A DNA stretch of 64,000 nt, taken from contig LJDB01000064.1 of the NCBI GenBank assembly GCA_001983455.1, positions 62,001 through 126,000 on the forward strand. The letters run 5' to 3'. Under the pieces are notes generated by a model that made no database searches, was not told the origin of the DNA, and was given only the letters and a program-made list of their open reading frames with translations. The stretch is from Candidatus Epulonipiscium fishelsonii. GTDB lineage: Bacteria; Bacillota; Clostridia; Lachnospirales; Cellulosilyticaceae. The position numbers were made by a program, and so were the translations under genes. Every line of letters starts with the position of its first letter. The first letter of the stretch is position 1. Of this stretch, positions 16,099-24,633 are shown piece after piece.

Positions 16099-17331
16099 AT
16101 GGAAAATTTATCATTGAAATTTAAAATGCTACTGATTTGTGGCATTAATTGTACAGTCTTATGTTTGCTAATATTTGGTGTAGTAATCGAAAACAGTAAT
16201 TTTTTATTTGCATTTATGCTTACATTTATTGGTATTATGTGTTTATTATTTAATTTAATTATTACCATTATATTTGTAAGCAAAACTATTCCTTTATTAA
16301 AGGAAATTTCACATAAAATCAATGCCGTTGCTGAAGGAAATTTTATTGTTAAACTACCAGTAACTAATGAACCACTATTAAATTCTGTTTGCACTGATGT
16401 ACAAAGAATTGCAGATGACTCAGATTTAATAGTAAACGATATAGCAAATCTATTAATTGAGCTTTCAAATGGAAATCTGGATGTAAAAAGTTCTATTGAA
16501 GAAGCATATGTAGCTGACTTTAAACCTATTATTGATTCAATTTATATAATAAAAAATAAATTTATTGAAATGATAACAGATATAAAATCTGTAGCTACCA
16601 CTTTAAACGACAGCTCAGAAAAAACTAGTGTTGCTTCTGAAAGAGTTTCAGTTGAAGCTATTAATCAACAAGAAATTTTGAAAAATGTATTAAATACTGT
16701 CAACAATCTAATTGTCTCTATTAATAACACTCAAAAAGACTTTGATCATACTGCTAAAAATATAAATACTATTACTAGTAGTACAAAAAATGGAAATCAA
16801 ATTATTAAAGAAACTATTTCTGCAATGAACCAAATTGATGATTACAGCAAAAGTATATTAGACATTATTCAAGACATCGAAAACATTTCTTCTCAAACAA
16901 ATTTATTGGCATTAAATGCAAATATTGAAGCTGCACGTGCTGGAGAGGCCGGAAAAGGATTTGCTGTTGTTGCAAGTGAAATACGTGATTTATCTGGAAA
17001 AACTTCTGAAATAGTTAAACACATTGAACAAATAGTAAACCAAACTTTAGATAGTATAAAAATAGGAAAAAATAAAATTGATGAAACGTCTGAAGCATTT
17101 GAAGATATTGCAGATAAAATATTTAATGCAGAAAGTATCTTTAATGGACTTTTGAAAGATATTGACCAACAACAATTGTTGCTCAAAGAAACACCTGCTC
17201 AATTTGATAAATTATCACAAGATATTCAAGATTTAGTAAATATTTCTGAAGAAAATGATGTAATAAGCTCCGACCTTTATGATCAAGTTCAACAATTAAA
17301 TAACATTATATCAAATTTAACACGAAATTAA
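16099..17331 (+). CDS. Methyl-accepting chemotaxis protein
   Basis: This is a signal transducer of 410 residues. Two adjacent N-terminal membrane helices (about residues 10-28 and 34-58) are joined by only a few outer residues, so no extracellular ligand-binding domain is present. A HAMP-like segment and a long helical signalling domain follow. The highly conserved hairpin tip for CheA/CheW contact is visible as [20 protein letters not shown] (about residues 266-285), then [13 protein letters not shown]. It probably senses membrane state or intracellular cues. No other chemotaxis gene is near it. GGGGG precedes the ATG. Confidence 0.93.
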   Translation: MENLSLKFKMLLICGINCTVLCLLIFGVVIENSNFLFAFMLTFIGIMCLLFNLIITIIFVSKTIPLLKEISHKINAVAEGNFIVKLPVTNEPLLNSVCTDVQRIADDSDLIVNDIANLLIELSNGNLDVKSSIEEAYVADFKPIIDSIYIIKNKFIEMITDIKSVATTLNDSSEKTSVASERVSVEAINQQEILKNVLNTVNNLIVSINNTQKDFDHTAKNINTITSSTKNGNQIIKETISAMNQIDDYSKSILDIIQDIENISSQTNLLALNANIEAARAGEAGKGFAVVASEIRDLSGKTSEIVKHIEQIVNQTLDSIKIGKNKIDETSEAFEDIADKIFNAESIFNGLLKDIDQQQLLLKETPAQFDKLSQDIQDLVNISEENDVISSDLYDQVQQLNNIISNLTRN

Positions 17332-17350
17332 CTGATTTTACATCTTATAG

Positions 17351-17398
17351 AAACCACTAAAACCTTTGTTTAAAGAGCAAAAAGATTTTAGTGGTTTT
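17351..17398 (+). terminator. Terminator after the chemoreceptor gene
   Basis: AAACCACTAAAA pairs with TTTTAGTGGTTT about 20 bases after the stop, and TTTTCATCTTTC follows. Confidence 0.85.
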
Positions 17399-17668
17399 CA
17401 TCTTTCAAGTTTCAACATGATAAATAGTATAAATAAATACAAGCATAATGTCTATAAAAAAATATTTTAGTTTAGCAAAATATTTAACCACAACAAAAAA
17501 ATAATAATTGTAACAAAATGATGTAACAATTATTACAAAAAAATTACATATCATTGTATATAATTGATTAAATTTAAATTACCGCCTATAATAAAAAAAT
17601 AAGCAATATTAAAAAATAAAATTACGATAAATATATTATGCTATATTTTAAAATAGGAGGATTCAAAA
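17399..17668 (+). other. Leader region of the large surface-protein gene
   Basis: This is an AT-rich stretch with a 9-bp inverted repeat, AATAATTGT (17503-17511) with ACAATTATT (17526-17534), which also contains two TGTAACAA copies. A TATAAT at 17559-17564 has no convincing -35 box. The inverted repeat may be an operator or an RNA-stabilising hairpin. Confidence 0.45.
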
Positions 17669-20600
17669 ATGAAACTAAAACAAAAACTTACAATAGCATT
17701 AGCGTCCGCATTAATGGTAACTTCTATTCCAGTACCTATTTTTGCTGAATCTACAGATATATCTCCATCTACACTAAGCTTGGTTGAAGGTGACACTGTT
17801 GGGTATGATTCACCAACAACCGAAGAATTTGATAAGGTGTATTATTTAAACTCAAGTAATACATCCGATGAAATTCAAGCGATAAGAAATGCAGCAAAAA
17901 ATGTAGGTTCTCAAACTTATTTTGATAGATATGGTAATGAATTTGTTACATCAGATACATATAGTGATATACTTAATGAAGATACTAGCGGTGGCACTGA
18001 AGTAGAGAGTGATAATTATAGAAATTTAACAAGTAGCGAAAGAGATGAAGTTATTACTATAGTAGAAATATATGGTGAAGGTACTGGTAAATTAAAAGAC
18101 AAAAAAGTAGGTGAGATGTATTTAGATGATGCAATTCAACCATTCAAAATAGATGGTAATGATAATTCTGATCCTATTTATTATGTAGAAGATCCAGGTA
18201 TTATATTTGCTAGTGTAGATAATAGTCCTGCTGATTATTCAAAAATAGACCTTACACATAGTGCAGGAAGATATCTGGATGAAGATTGGGACAATAGGGG
18301 AGTACCTCTTACTTCTTTAGGAGCATTAAATAAACCTCTAACCCTTAAAGAAGTAACTATTGGTAATTCAGTAGACTCAATATCACTAGTGGAAAGTAAT
18401 GATTTAACAAAAGATGGTGTAGTAACTTTTAATGAAAGCTATGATGAAACAGATGCTAAAGATGCTGATGTCGTGGTGTATGTAACTTCAGATAGCAGTA
18501 TTGAATTCTCGGATCCAAAATTTGAAATAGATACTCCATATTTTATAGGAAACCATAAGGATGGTAAAGAAAGTTACTTTGCAAAGGCTAAAACTAAAGC
18601 TGGTGGTGGTGTAGATGACGATGATGGCTTTGAAAAGATACTAACGCTAACGAGCTTAAAAGATAGTACTGGACTTACTAAAATTACTTTTGCAGAAACA
18701 GATAATGCTCCTCTTGAGTCCACTAAAGCATTTGTCGTAACAAATATAAATAATGTTCATACTCTTCTTCAAGATGTATTTCTTGAAATATTAGAAGAGA
18801 ATAAAGCTGATCTTGAATTTTCTTTAAAAAATGCTCATGAAGATATTATTGGTATTATTTCAGAGACGTTAACTCCAGATAAATTAACTTCAGATGAGTT
18901 AACTCCAGATGAGTTTATAAAAAGACTGGAAGACCTTGAATTTGACTTTGAAGGAAAGTTAGGCAATCATGATGCATATGCTAAAATTGTTGATTCAGGT
19001 CTTACATATATGCAAGGACTTACAGGTGATAGTGCTATTAACGATTTCTTAAACGGAAAATCTCAAGGAGATGCTACAGATAATGCTAAAATTAGAGTCG
19101 GTGGATTACTTACCTCTCTTGGTGAAACTTATGTTGTTTTAAAAGAAGCTAAAGATGACTATATTGTTGGTCAAGTAGTATCATTAGAAACTGCAGAAGA
19201 ACTTTTTGAGGACAGCTCTGGCTCTACCGATGAAGATGATGATTATGCGGATATTGAGATAACAGAAGACCATTTTGAAGATAGACCTGAATATGATGTA
19301 AGACCAAGTTCATATGTATTTGATGACCCATTTAACGAACAAACCTTAATGATTAACATTGACCTTGGTTTAGCAGAGAATGAAACAGCCGAAGTATATA
19401 TTGACGCAGAAGATGTAGAGTTTGTTGAAGAAGTGTATAGAGCATATGGAGCAACTGCTGTTGAATTTGACGAAGATTATATGACTATGCTTGTTGAAAA
19501 CGGAAAATCTGGAGAAGGTGGAACAATAGAAATTGAATGGAGTGATTCATCTACTCTTAAATTAACTTTAAAAGGAGAGGATAAAACTAATCTTCCTGAC
19601 GATTTCTATCTTCCTTTAATATATGAAGTAAAAGAAGGAACTCCAAAATTTGAAATCTCTGGGTCTGGTGAAATTGAAGAAGGAGATTATACTCTTACAA
19701 AAGGTGAAGTTGGCACCGAAGAATTAAAGGTTTCTTTTAATGATACATCTATTGTTTCAACAGAAGGTGAAGGCCAACTTGGAGCTTTTGAGATTAAAGA
19801 AGTTAAAAAGAGTGCTTTGAATAACAGAGTAATAAAAGTTGAACTAGGCTCTTCTGACCTTGAGTTTGTTGACCAAGATCCAAGTTATACTGCTGGATTA
19901 TATGATGATAATGAATTTAAAGTAGACGGTTCATATGGATATAGCTCTACCATAAAAAAAGGAATGGAAGATAACCATGTTACATTTATAGTGGATGGAG
20001 ATAATCCATCAATTGGATACTTGGTATTTGAAAATCTTAAGGCATCTGCAACAGGAGCTATTGAAATTGAAGGACTTGAAATTGTATCAAATGATGGTAA
20101 GCTTCCAACTGGTGAAATAGAACTAACGGTATCTTTAGTTAAACAAGAAGCTGGTGATAAAACTGATTCTGATCCAGATACAGATACATTTTGGGGTATA
20201 TATGATGATTTCAAAAACGATGATATCGAAGGTCAACTAGATTATGATGATGATCGTCTTTCTGAAGCTACTGAAATTATAGCAGAAATTAGAGATCATG
20301 CACTAGGCATATCTGTTGAAGACAAAATTGATACTATTGGTGGAAGGAAGGATAAAGAATATGAAGTTACTGTCATTATAAAAGATGATACTGCCGAATA
20401 TCTTAAAGATGAAGGAAAAGTTGAGCTTACACTTGAAGGTGCTATTTTTGCTCCAACTGACTATAAAGATGAAGACTCTTATTACACAACTATTGATAGT
20501 AATGATGTTGAAGATAGCACTAAAATCGAAGTTGAAGAAGACGCTCCAAATTATGTAGAATTTAACCTTGAAGGAATGGATTCTGATCAAACAGAATTTG

Positions 20601-21799
20601 AGTTTGATATTACTGTTATTGGTAACCCTGGGTTTAACGGCGATATAAACCTTATAGCAGATGGAAGTAAATGGGAAGATCCACTTAGTGTTGTAATTGG
20701 TGAAGTTTCTCAACCTGCTGAAATTGATGTTATTAAAAGCATTCAAGTTGTTGAAAGTATTAAAGCTCAGCCAAACGGTGAAATTTCTATTACAGAAACA
20801 GAAAAAAGAATGTTTCAAGTTGATGATGTAATTGCTCTTAGAATAGAAGATCTTGACATTGAAGATGCAGAAGTAACCGCTGATAATGGACTACAAGTTG
20901 ACTATAAAGTTTCTGATGGTTATCTGTTAATACAAATTACAAGAAGATCTAACGATGCTGCTACCATTAATATTAGTGATATTGCTTTTGATGGCTCAAA
21001 CTATATCCCTGTTGGTGAATATTCAGCTTTTATTGGTGGGCAAGGAATGCACTCTTCAAATACATTTATAAATTTTGATGAGTCCAAAAGTTCTAAACTT
21101 ATTGGTACAGTTGATGAAGATGATGATAGAGATGCAGCTGTAGAAGACCAAGACCTTACAAATGATTATGAAGATGATAAGGAAGAAATTTTTGCTGCTG
21201 CTTTTGAACTTGAAGATTTTGTTGTTTCAGAAAGAGCAGATAGTGTAGCAAGTGGCAATAGCAACAGCAGTTCAACCCAAATAGCTCCTTCAAATCCATA
21301 TATGCCACCAACTGCTGCTGGTGAAGATGGCAACTATGGTCTTCCAGATATGGATATTTCAATTTCTTATGGAGATGCTTTTGTAAATGGTGATTACATT
21401 TATACTACTTCTGAAATAAAAGATGTTAATGGTGTTGCTATGATTAGTATATCTGACCTAGCTTTTCTTCTTGGTATTGATCGTGATCAAGAAGAGGGTA
21501 ATACTTTAAACTATTATCAGTCTCCAAATGGCACAGGTTATGTCATTATTAGAGTCGGCTTAAGACAACTTGAAATTACGACTGGCTCAAATAGAATGGA
21601 AATTGCTGATTATAATTCTTTAAACGGTGTATATATGCCTCAAGGATACTTAACTTTTGCTCAACCAGCTCGAATTCTTTCTGATAATCAAGGCGATCCA
21701 AGAACTTTTGTTCCTATTAAACAAGTTGGTGAGGCACTTGGATTCTATGTTGATTGGGATCCAATTACAATGACTGCTATGCTTACAAATGTTAACTAG
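17669..21799 (+). CDS. Large acidic secreted surface (S-layer-like) protein with copper-amine-oxidase-N-like domain
   Basis: The 1376 residues start with a clear Sec signal peptide (KLTIALASALMVTS..., cleavage probably after IFA near residue 26). The mature part is very acidic, rich in Asp/Glu with few cysteines, and predicted mostly beta with several Ig- or cohesin-like segments. A disordered acidic stretch (about residues 1150-1215) leads into a C-terminal domain of about 130 residues. Its VNGVAMISISDLAFLLGI and RTFVPIKQVGEALGFYVDWD are typical of the copper amine oxidase N-terminal-like (stalk) domain used for surface anchoring in clostridia. AGGAGG precedes the ATG and a strong terminator follows, fitting an abundant surface protein. 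S-layer function is an inference. Confidence 0.75.
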   Translation: MKLKQKLTIALASALMVTSIPVPIFAESTDISPSTLSLVEGDTVGYDSPTTEEFDKVYYLNSSNTSDEIQAIRNAAKNVGSQTYFDRYGNEFVTSDTYSDILNEDTSGGTEVESDNYRNLTSSERDEVITIVEIYGEGTGKLKDKKVGEMYLDDAIQPFKIDGNDNSDPIYYVEDPGIIFASVDNSPADYSKIDLTHSAGRYLDEDWDNRGVPLTSLGALNKPLTLKEVTIGNSVDSISLVESNDLTKDGVVTFNESYDETDAKDADVVVYVTSDSSIEFSDPKFEIDTPYFIGNHKDGKESYFAKAKTKAGGGVDDDDGFEKILTLTSLKDSTGLTKITFAETDNAPLESTKAFVVTNINNVHTLLQDVFLEILEENKADLEFSLKNAHEDIIGIISETLTPDKLTSDELTPDEFIKRLEDLEFDFEGKLGNHDAYAKIVDSGLTYMQGLTGDSAINDFLNGKSQGDATDNAKIRVGGLLTSLGETYVVLKEAKDDYIVGQVVSLETAEELFEDSSGSTDEDDDYADIEITEDHFEDRPEYDVRPSSYVFDDPFNEQTLMINIDLGLAENETAEVYIDAEDVEFVEEVYRAYGATAVEFDEDYMTMLVENGKSGEGGTIEIEWSDSSTLKLTLKGEDKTNLPDDFYLPLIYEVKEGTPKFEISGSGEIEEGDYTLTKGEVGTEELKVSFNDTSIVSTEGEGQLGAFEIKEVKKSALNNRVIKVELGSSDLEFVDQDPSYTAGLYDDNEFKVDGSYGYSSTIKKGMEDNHVTFIVDGDNPSIGYLVFENLKASATGAIEIEGLEIVSNDGKLPTGEIELTVSLVKQEAGDKTDSDPDTDTFWGIYDDFKNDDIEGQLDYDDDRLSEATEIIAEIRDHALGISVEDKIDTIGGRKDKEYEVTVIIKDDTAEYLKDEGKVELTLEGAIFAPTDYKDEDSYYTTIDSNDVEDSTKIEVEEDAPNYVEFNLEGMDSDQTEFEFDITVIGNPGFNGDINLIADGSKWEDPLSVVIGEVSQPAEIDVIKSIQVVESIKAQPNGEISITETEKRMFQVDDVIALRIEDLDIEDAEVTADNGLQVDYKVSDGYLLIQITRRSNDAATINISDIAFDGSNYIPVGEYSAFIGGQGMHSSNTFINFDESKSSKLIGTVDEDDDRDAAVEDQDLTNDYEDDKEEIFAAAFELEDFVVSERADSVASGNSNSSSTQIAPSNPYMPPTAAGEDGNYGLPDMDISISYGDAFVNGDYIYTTSEIKDVNGVAMISISDLAFLLGIDRDQEEGNTLNYYQSPNGTGYVIIRVGLRQLEITTGSNRMEIADYNSLNGVYMPQGYLTFAQPARILSDNQGDPRTFVPIKQVGEALGFYVDWDPITMTAMLTNVN

Positions 21800-21828
21800 T
21801 AAATAGGAAGATCCACTTAGTATTGTAA
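21799..21828 (+). repeat. 30-base duplicate of an internal segment of the surface-protein gene
   Basis: Starting inside the stop region, 30 bases match 20667-20696 within the surface-protein gene at 28 of 30 positions. They look like a leftover of a duplicated or exchanged 3' part of the gene. Confidence 0.7.
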
Positions 21829-21860
21829 AAAAACAGCGAATAGTACTCGCTGTTTTTTTT
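21827..21860 (+). terminator. Strong terminator after the surface-protein gene
   Basis: AAAAAAACAGCGA pairs with TCGCTGTTTTTTT around a short loop, ending in eight T residues. Confidence 0.9.
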
Positions 21861-21944
21861 ATGTAAGGAAAACCTCTAGCTAGGCATAGGGTTCAAAAAA
21901 GTTTCTAGCTTTGAATGTATAAAAAAAGCGTTTCCTTTAAACAA

Positions 21945-22136
21945 TAATAGTAGGTCTGCCAACCAACTATTATATTAAAGAATACACAAATGGATAATAA
22001 TAATTTAGTACACAATAAATGGAATTGTAAATATCATATTGTTTTTGTACCAAAGCACAAAAGAGATCTAGGGTTTCAATCTCTTGATGTACAACATCTG
22101 TTTATAATCTCAAATATACGATTATTAATAAGATAA
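21945..22136 (+). pseudogene. IS200/IS605-type transposase (TnpA) remnant
   Basis: From an ATG at 21990 the frame reads MDNNNLVHNKWNCKYHIVFV then PKHKR, which is the diagnostic N-terminus of IS200-family TnpA (the W-N-C-K-Y-H-I-V-F-x-P-K motif). After about 25 codons the similarity stops and the frame ends at 22136. The HUH and tyrosine catalytic parts are missing. Just upstream, ATAATAGT (21945-21952 area) and ACTATTAT form an imperfect hairpin like the subterminal hairpins of these elements. It is therefore an old, truncated insertion. Confidence 0.75.
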
Positions 22137-22192
22137 CACTATGTTTAGGATAAATATCAAAGATTTAAATTTCTTGTAGAGATTATAAACAG
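22098..22192. repeat. Element bounded by a 14-bp perfect inverted repeat
   Basis: CTGTTTATAATCTC (22098-22111) and GAGATTATAAACAG (22179-22192) are perfect inverted copies 67 bases apart. The left copy lies inside the degraded transposase frame, so this may be a separate small element that interrupted it. A related ATCTGTTTATA arm is seen at 27578. Confidence 0.6.
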
Positions 22193-22203
22193 TGTTTAGA
22201 TTG

Positions 22204-22242
22204 AATTAAACTAAGGCCGTAGTATTCGCTTTAGTTTAAAAC
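22204..22242. other. Hairpin TTAAACTAA / TTTAGTTTAA
   Basis: Two A/T-rich arms of about nine bases flank a GC-richer loop immediately after the 14-bp inverted repeat element. The role is unknown. It could be a decayed terminator. Confidence 0.4.
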
Positions 22243-22265
22243 ATAGCTTACTTTTTTATTTTTTT

Positions 22266-22323
22266 AATTCGTGATAGCGGAAAAAGCACTTTTAGTTTTT
22301 CTTGTTCGTAATAACGGTTTTAA
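22266..22323. repeat. Dispersed repeat, family A, degenerate copies
   Basis: ATTCGTGATAGCGG (22267-22280) and GTTCGTAATAACGGTTTTAAG (about 22304-22323) are two degenerate relatives of ATTCGTGATAACGGATTTAG, in direct orientation about 37 bases apart. Confidence 0.5.
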
Positions 22324-22344
22324 GAACAACGTGACTGTTGTATT

Positions 22345-22440
22345 AGGGGTGTTAACCAGGTGCTACTTATTTTTTCACCTCTTGGCTACTTACTGTTCGT
22401 GAGTAATCTGCTACTTGTTTTTTCACATGGGTTAACTGTT
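22345..22440 (+). ncRNA. Candidate structured RNA (multi-hairpin) of unknown function
   Basis: An outer pair GTTAACC (from 22351) and GGTTAAC (about 22430-22436) encloses two local hairpins, AGGTG...CACCT (about 22359-22379) and TTACT...AGTAA (about 22390-22406). Two near-identical 18-base strings, TGCTACTTATTTTTTCAC (22361-22378) and TGCTACTTGTTTTTTCAC (22409-22426), are spaced 48 bases apart. No long reading frame explains it. The call is based on pairing potential only. Confidence 0.3.
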
Positions 22441-23221
22441 AAAGTATATACCTATATCGAACAAAATACAATTGGCAAAATACCCTAGTATATTTCTTCT
22501 CACTAGTGAATTATATCCTATATAATTGGTATTACTCCAGAATGCATAAATATGCATTTTATATATACAATTAATTCTAATGGTTGCCTGCAATATTACA
22601 TTGCCATTTATATTGAAGTACTAAAATGTTTAACTAGCACAAATGGTAAATTATATAATTTATAGCTAAGTAAATACAGCAGAGAATATTTACATCTTTA
22701 TAAACAGACTAACAAAAAAAATATTTTTACAAAAAAATATATTGATTTATATTATAAATTATGTTATTATTAATTTATGTTACTAATCAAAATATTAATA
22801 TCACTAAAATTTATATATCGTATCTAATTTCACTATCTATTTTTTTATGTTTATGATTTAAATATAAATAGTTATCTTATCTATTTGCTTTATATAAATA
22901 TATGTTTTATTAAATTTACTAGTAACTATAGAGTAATTATTGGAGGGCATGTTCCTACGCCCTATATCCTATTGCTTATGTATTTAGAAATACTTATTAG
23001 GATACTTCTTATATTTGACTTTTGACTGTTATATGTTGATATCAAATAATGAAACGAAGCTATGCTAAGTGACAGTAAATTTGTCCATTAAAGTAAATAG
23101 TTGTATGCAGGGATAGTAAAGAAACTATGATTTAGATAAAAGAGATAGCGATACATAAGCTTATTTAAATCATATTGGGGGAATACCGGGTTAGTTGTCA
23201 TGAATCAGGATTTATGATAAC
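22441..23221. other. AT-rich gene-free stretch before the GatC-like gene
   Basis: I see no supported gene. Local hairpins are GGGC...GCCC near 22948-22965, and a larger one (TATCCTA...TAGGATA, with inner GTATTTAGAAATAC) near 22966-23003. Many stop codons occur in all frames. Confidence 0.5.
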
Positions 23222-23231
23222 TGTGTATTAT

Positions 23232-23291
23232 TTCATGATAGTGAAATAGAAGATCATGAAAACTGTTTTGCTATTCATGATAGTGAAATAG
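23232..23291 (+). promoter_or_regulatory. Paired 18-bp direct repeats upstream of the GatC-like gene
   Basis: TTCATGATAGTGAAATAG occurs identically at 23232-23249 and 23274-23291, 42 bases apart (four helical turns). Each copy contains a TTTCA/TGAAA-like dyad. The second ends in the G-run that serves as ribosome binding site for 23303. They look like twin operator sites or RNA elements. Confidence 0.5.
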
Positions 23292-23302
23292 GGGGGAATC
23301 AA

Positions 23303-24565
23303 ATGGATATTTTTTTAGATGGGTTTAATTGGTTTATTGGGCTTGGAGCTTCAGTTATGATGCCAATTATATTCTTTATTTTAGGGATAGTTGTAGGGGT
23401 AAAACCTGGAACAGCATTAAAATCTGGTCTTTATATGGGAGTCGGATTTGAAGGTATTGGTGTAATGGTTGGGTTACTTCTTGCAGGATTGACTCCACTA
23501 GCTAATGGAATTGTTGAGCGTTTAGGACTTAACTTATCTGTTATGGATATGGGATGGCCAGTAGCTGCTCAGATTGGTTGGGGAACTGCAATAGTACCAT
23601 TTGCTGTTGTTGCAGCAATTCTAATCAACATCTTATTCTTAGCAAAAAAATGGACTAATGTTGTTAATATTGACCTTTATAACTTCAATCATTTTATGAT
23701 TATCGGTGCAATAATATATGCAGGTACTGGAAGCCTACTTGTAGGTTTAATAGCTTGTTTATTTGTTTCTACACTAGGGCTTATTTTAGGTGGAAAAGTT
23801 GCAAAGACAATCGTAGAAGATACGGGAGTAGAGAATGTTACTTATGTTAATACTTTTGCTGGTATGCAAGTGCCAATAGCAATGGGCGTAAACTGGATAG
23901 TAGAAAAAATCCCTGGAGTACGCAATATAAACTTAAATGCTGAATCAATAAATAAAAGATTTGGTGTTCTAGGTGAACCAGTTGCACTAGGGCTTATTAT
24001 GGGAGTAGCATTAGGATTTGGAGCAGGATTTGATACAACTACTATATTACAACTTTCTATAAAAATTGCTGCTGGTATGGTTTTACTACCAAAAATGGTA
24101 GGCGTATTAGTTGAAGGACTTGAACCAATAAAAGAAGCAATGAAAGAAACCCTTAAAAAGAAAATGCCAGACCGTGATATTTACCTTGCACTTGATGTAG
24201 GTATGATGATAACAGACGAAGTTCTTGCAGTTGGAGTATTATTAATACCAGTAGCATTATTATGTGCAGTTATCTTACCAGGAAATAAAGTATTACCACT
24301 TGTAGACCTATCTTCACTATTTTGGTTTGTAGTAATGCTTAGACCTTTCTGTAAAGGAAATATGTTTAGAATGTTTTTATCTGGATGTGTAATTATTGTA
24401 ATTTCACTATATGTAGCAGGAGACATTGCTCCAATGTATACATTAGCTGCTGAAATGGCAGGAGTTCAAATTCCAGAAGGAGCATCAGCTGTAACAAACC
24501 TTATTACTGGAGCAACATCTATTGTAGCATGGATTGTGACAAAAATTAGTATGTTTTTATTTTAA
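23303..24565 (+). CDS. GatC-like PTS galactitol-family IIC membrane protein (orphan)
   Basis: The 420 residues are a polytopic membrane protein of the GatC/SgcC family, the IIC permease of galactitol-type phosphotransferase systems. Family-like segments are GVKPGTALKSGLYMGVGFEGIGVM near the N-terminus (residues 33-56), the NFNHFMIIGAI loop, and the conserved D-V-G-M-M-I-T-D-E segment near residue 298. No IIA or IIB gene lies within the window, so sugar phosphorylation by a normal PTS cannot be assumed. It may have been recruited as a facilitator. It is followed 68 bases later by a URO-D family gene on the same strand, and the two are probably cotranscribed. Confidence 0.88.
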   Translation: MDIFLDGFNWFIGLGASVMMPIIFFILGIVVGVKPGTALKSGLYMGVGFEGIGVMVGLLLAGLTPLANGIVERLGLNLSVMDMGWPVAAQIGWGTAIVPFAVVAAILINILFLAKKWTNVVNIDLYNFNHFMIIGAIIYAGTGSLLVGLIACLFVSTLGLILGGKVAKTIVEDTGVENVTYVNTFAGMQVPIAMGVNWIVEKIPGVRNINLNAESINKRFGVLGEPVALGLIMGVALGFGAGFDTTTILQLSIKIAAGMVLLPKMVGVLVEGLEPIKEAMKETLKKKMPDRDIYLALDVGMMITDEVLAVGVLLIPVALLCAVILPGNKVLPLVDLSSLFWFVVMLRPFCKGNMFRMFLSGCVIIVISLYVAGDIAPMYTLAAEMAGVQIPEGASAVTNLITGATSIVAWIVTKISMFLF

Positions 24566-24633
24566 TTATTGAAACATTATTAAAAAATAAATTGAATTAG
24601 GCAACTGGTTTGCTGAAGGGAGAATAAAAAATT

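Noticed and set aside
20303-20818. Antisense frame of 171 codons inside the surface-protein gene
   Set aside because: Composition is Asn/Phe/Ile-rich, typical of the complement of an acidic coding sequence. The sense gene is clear.
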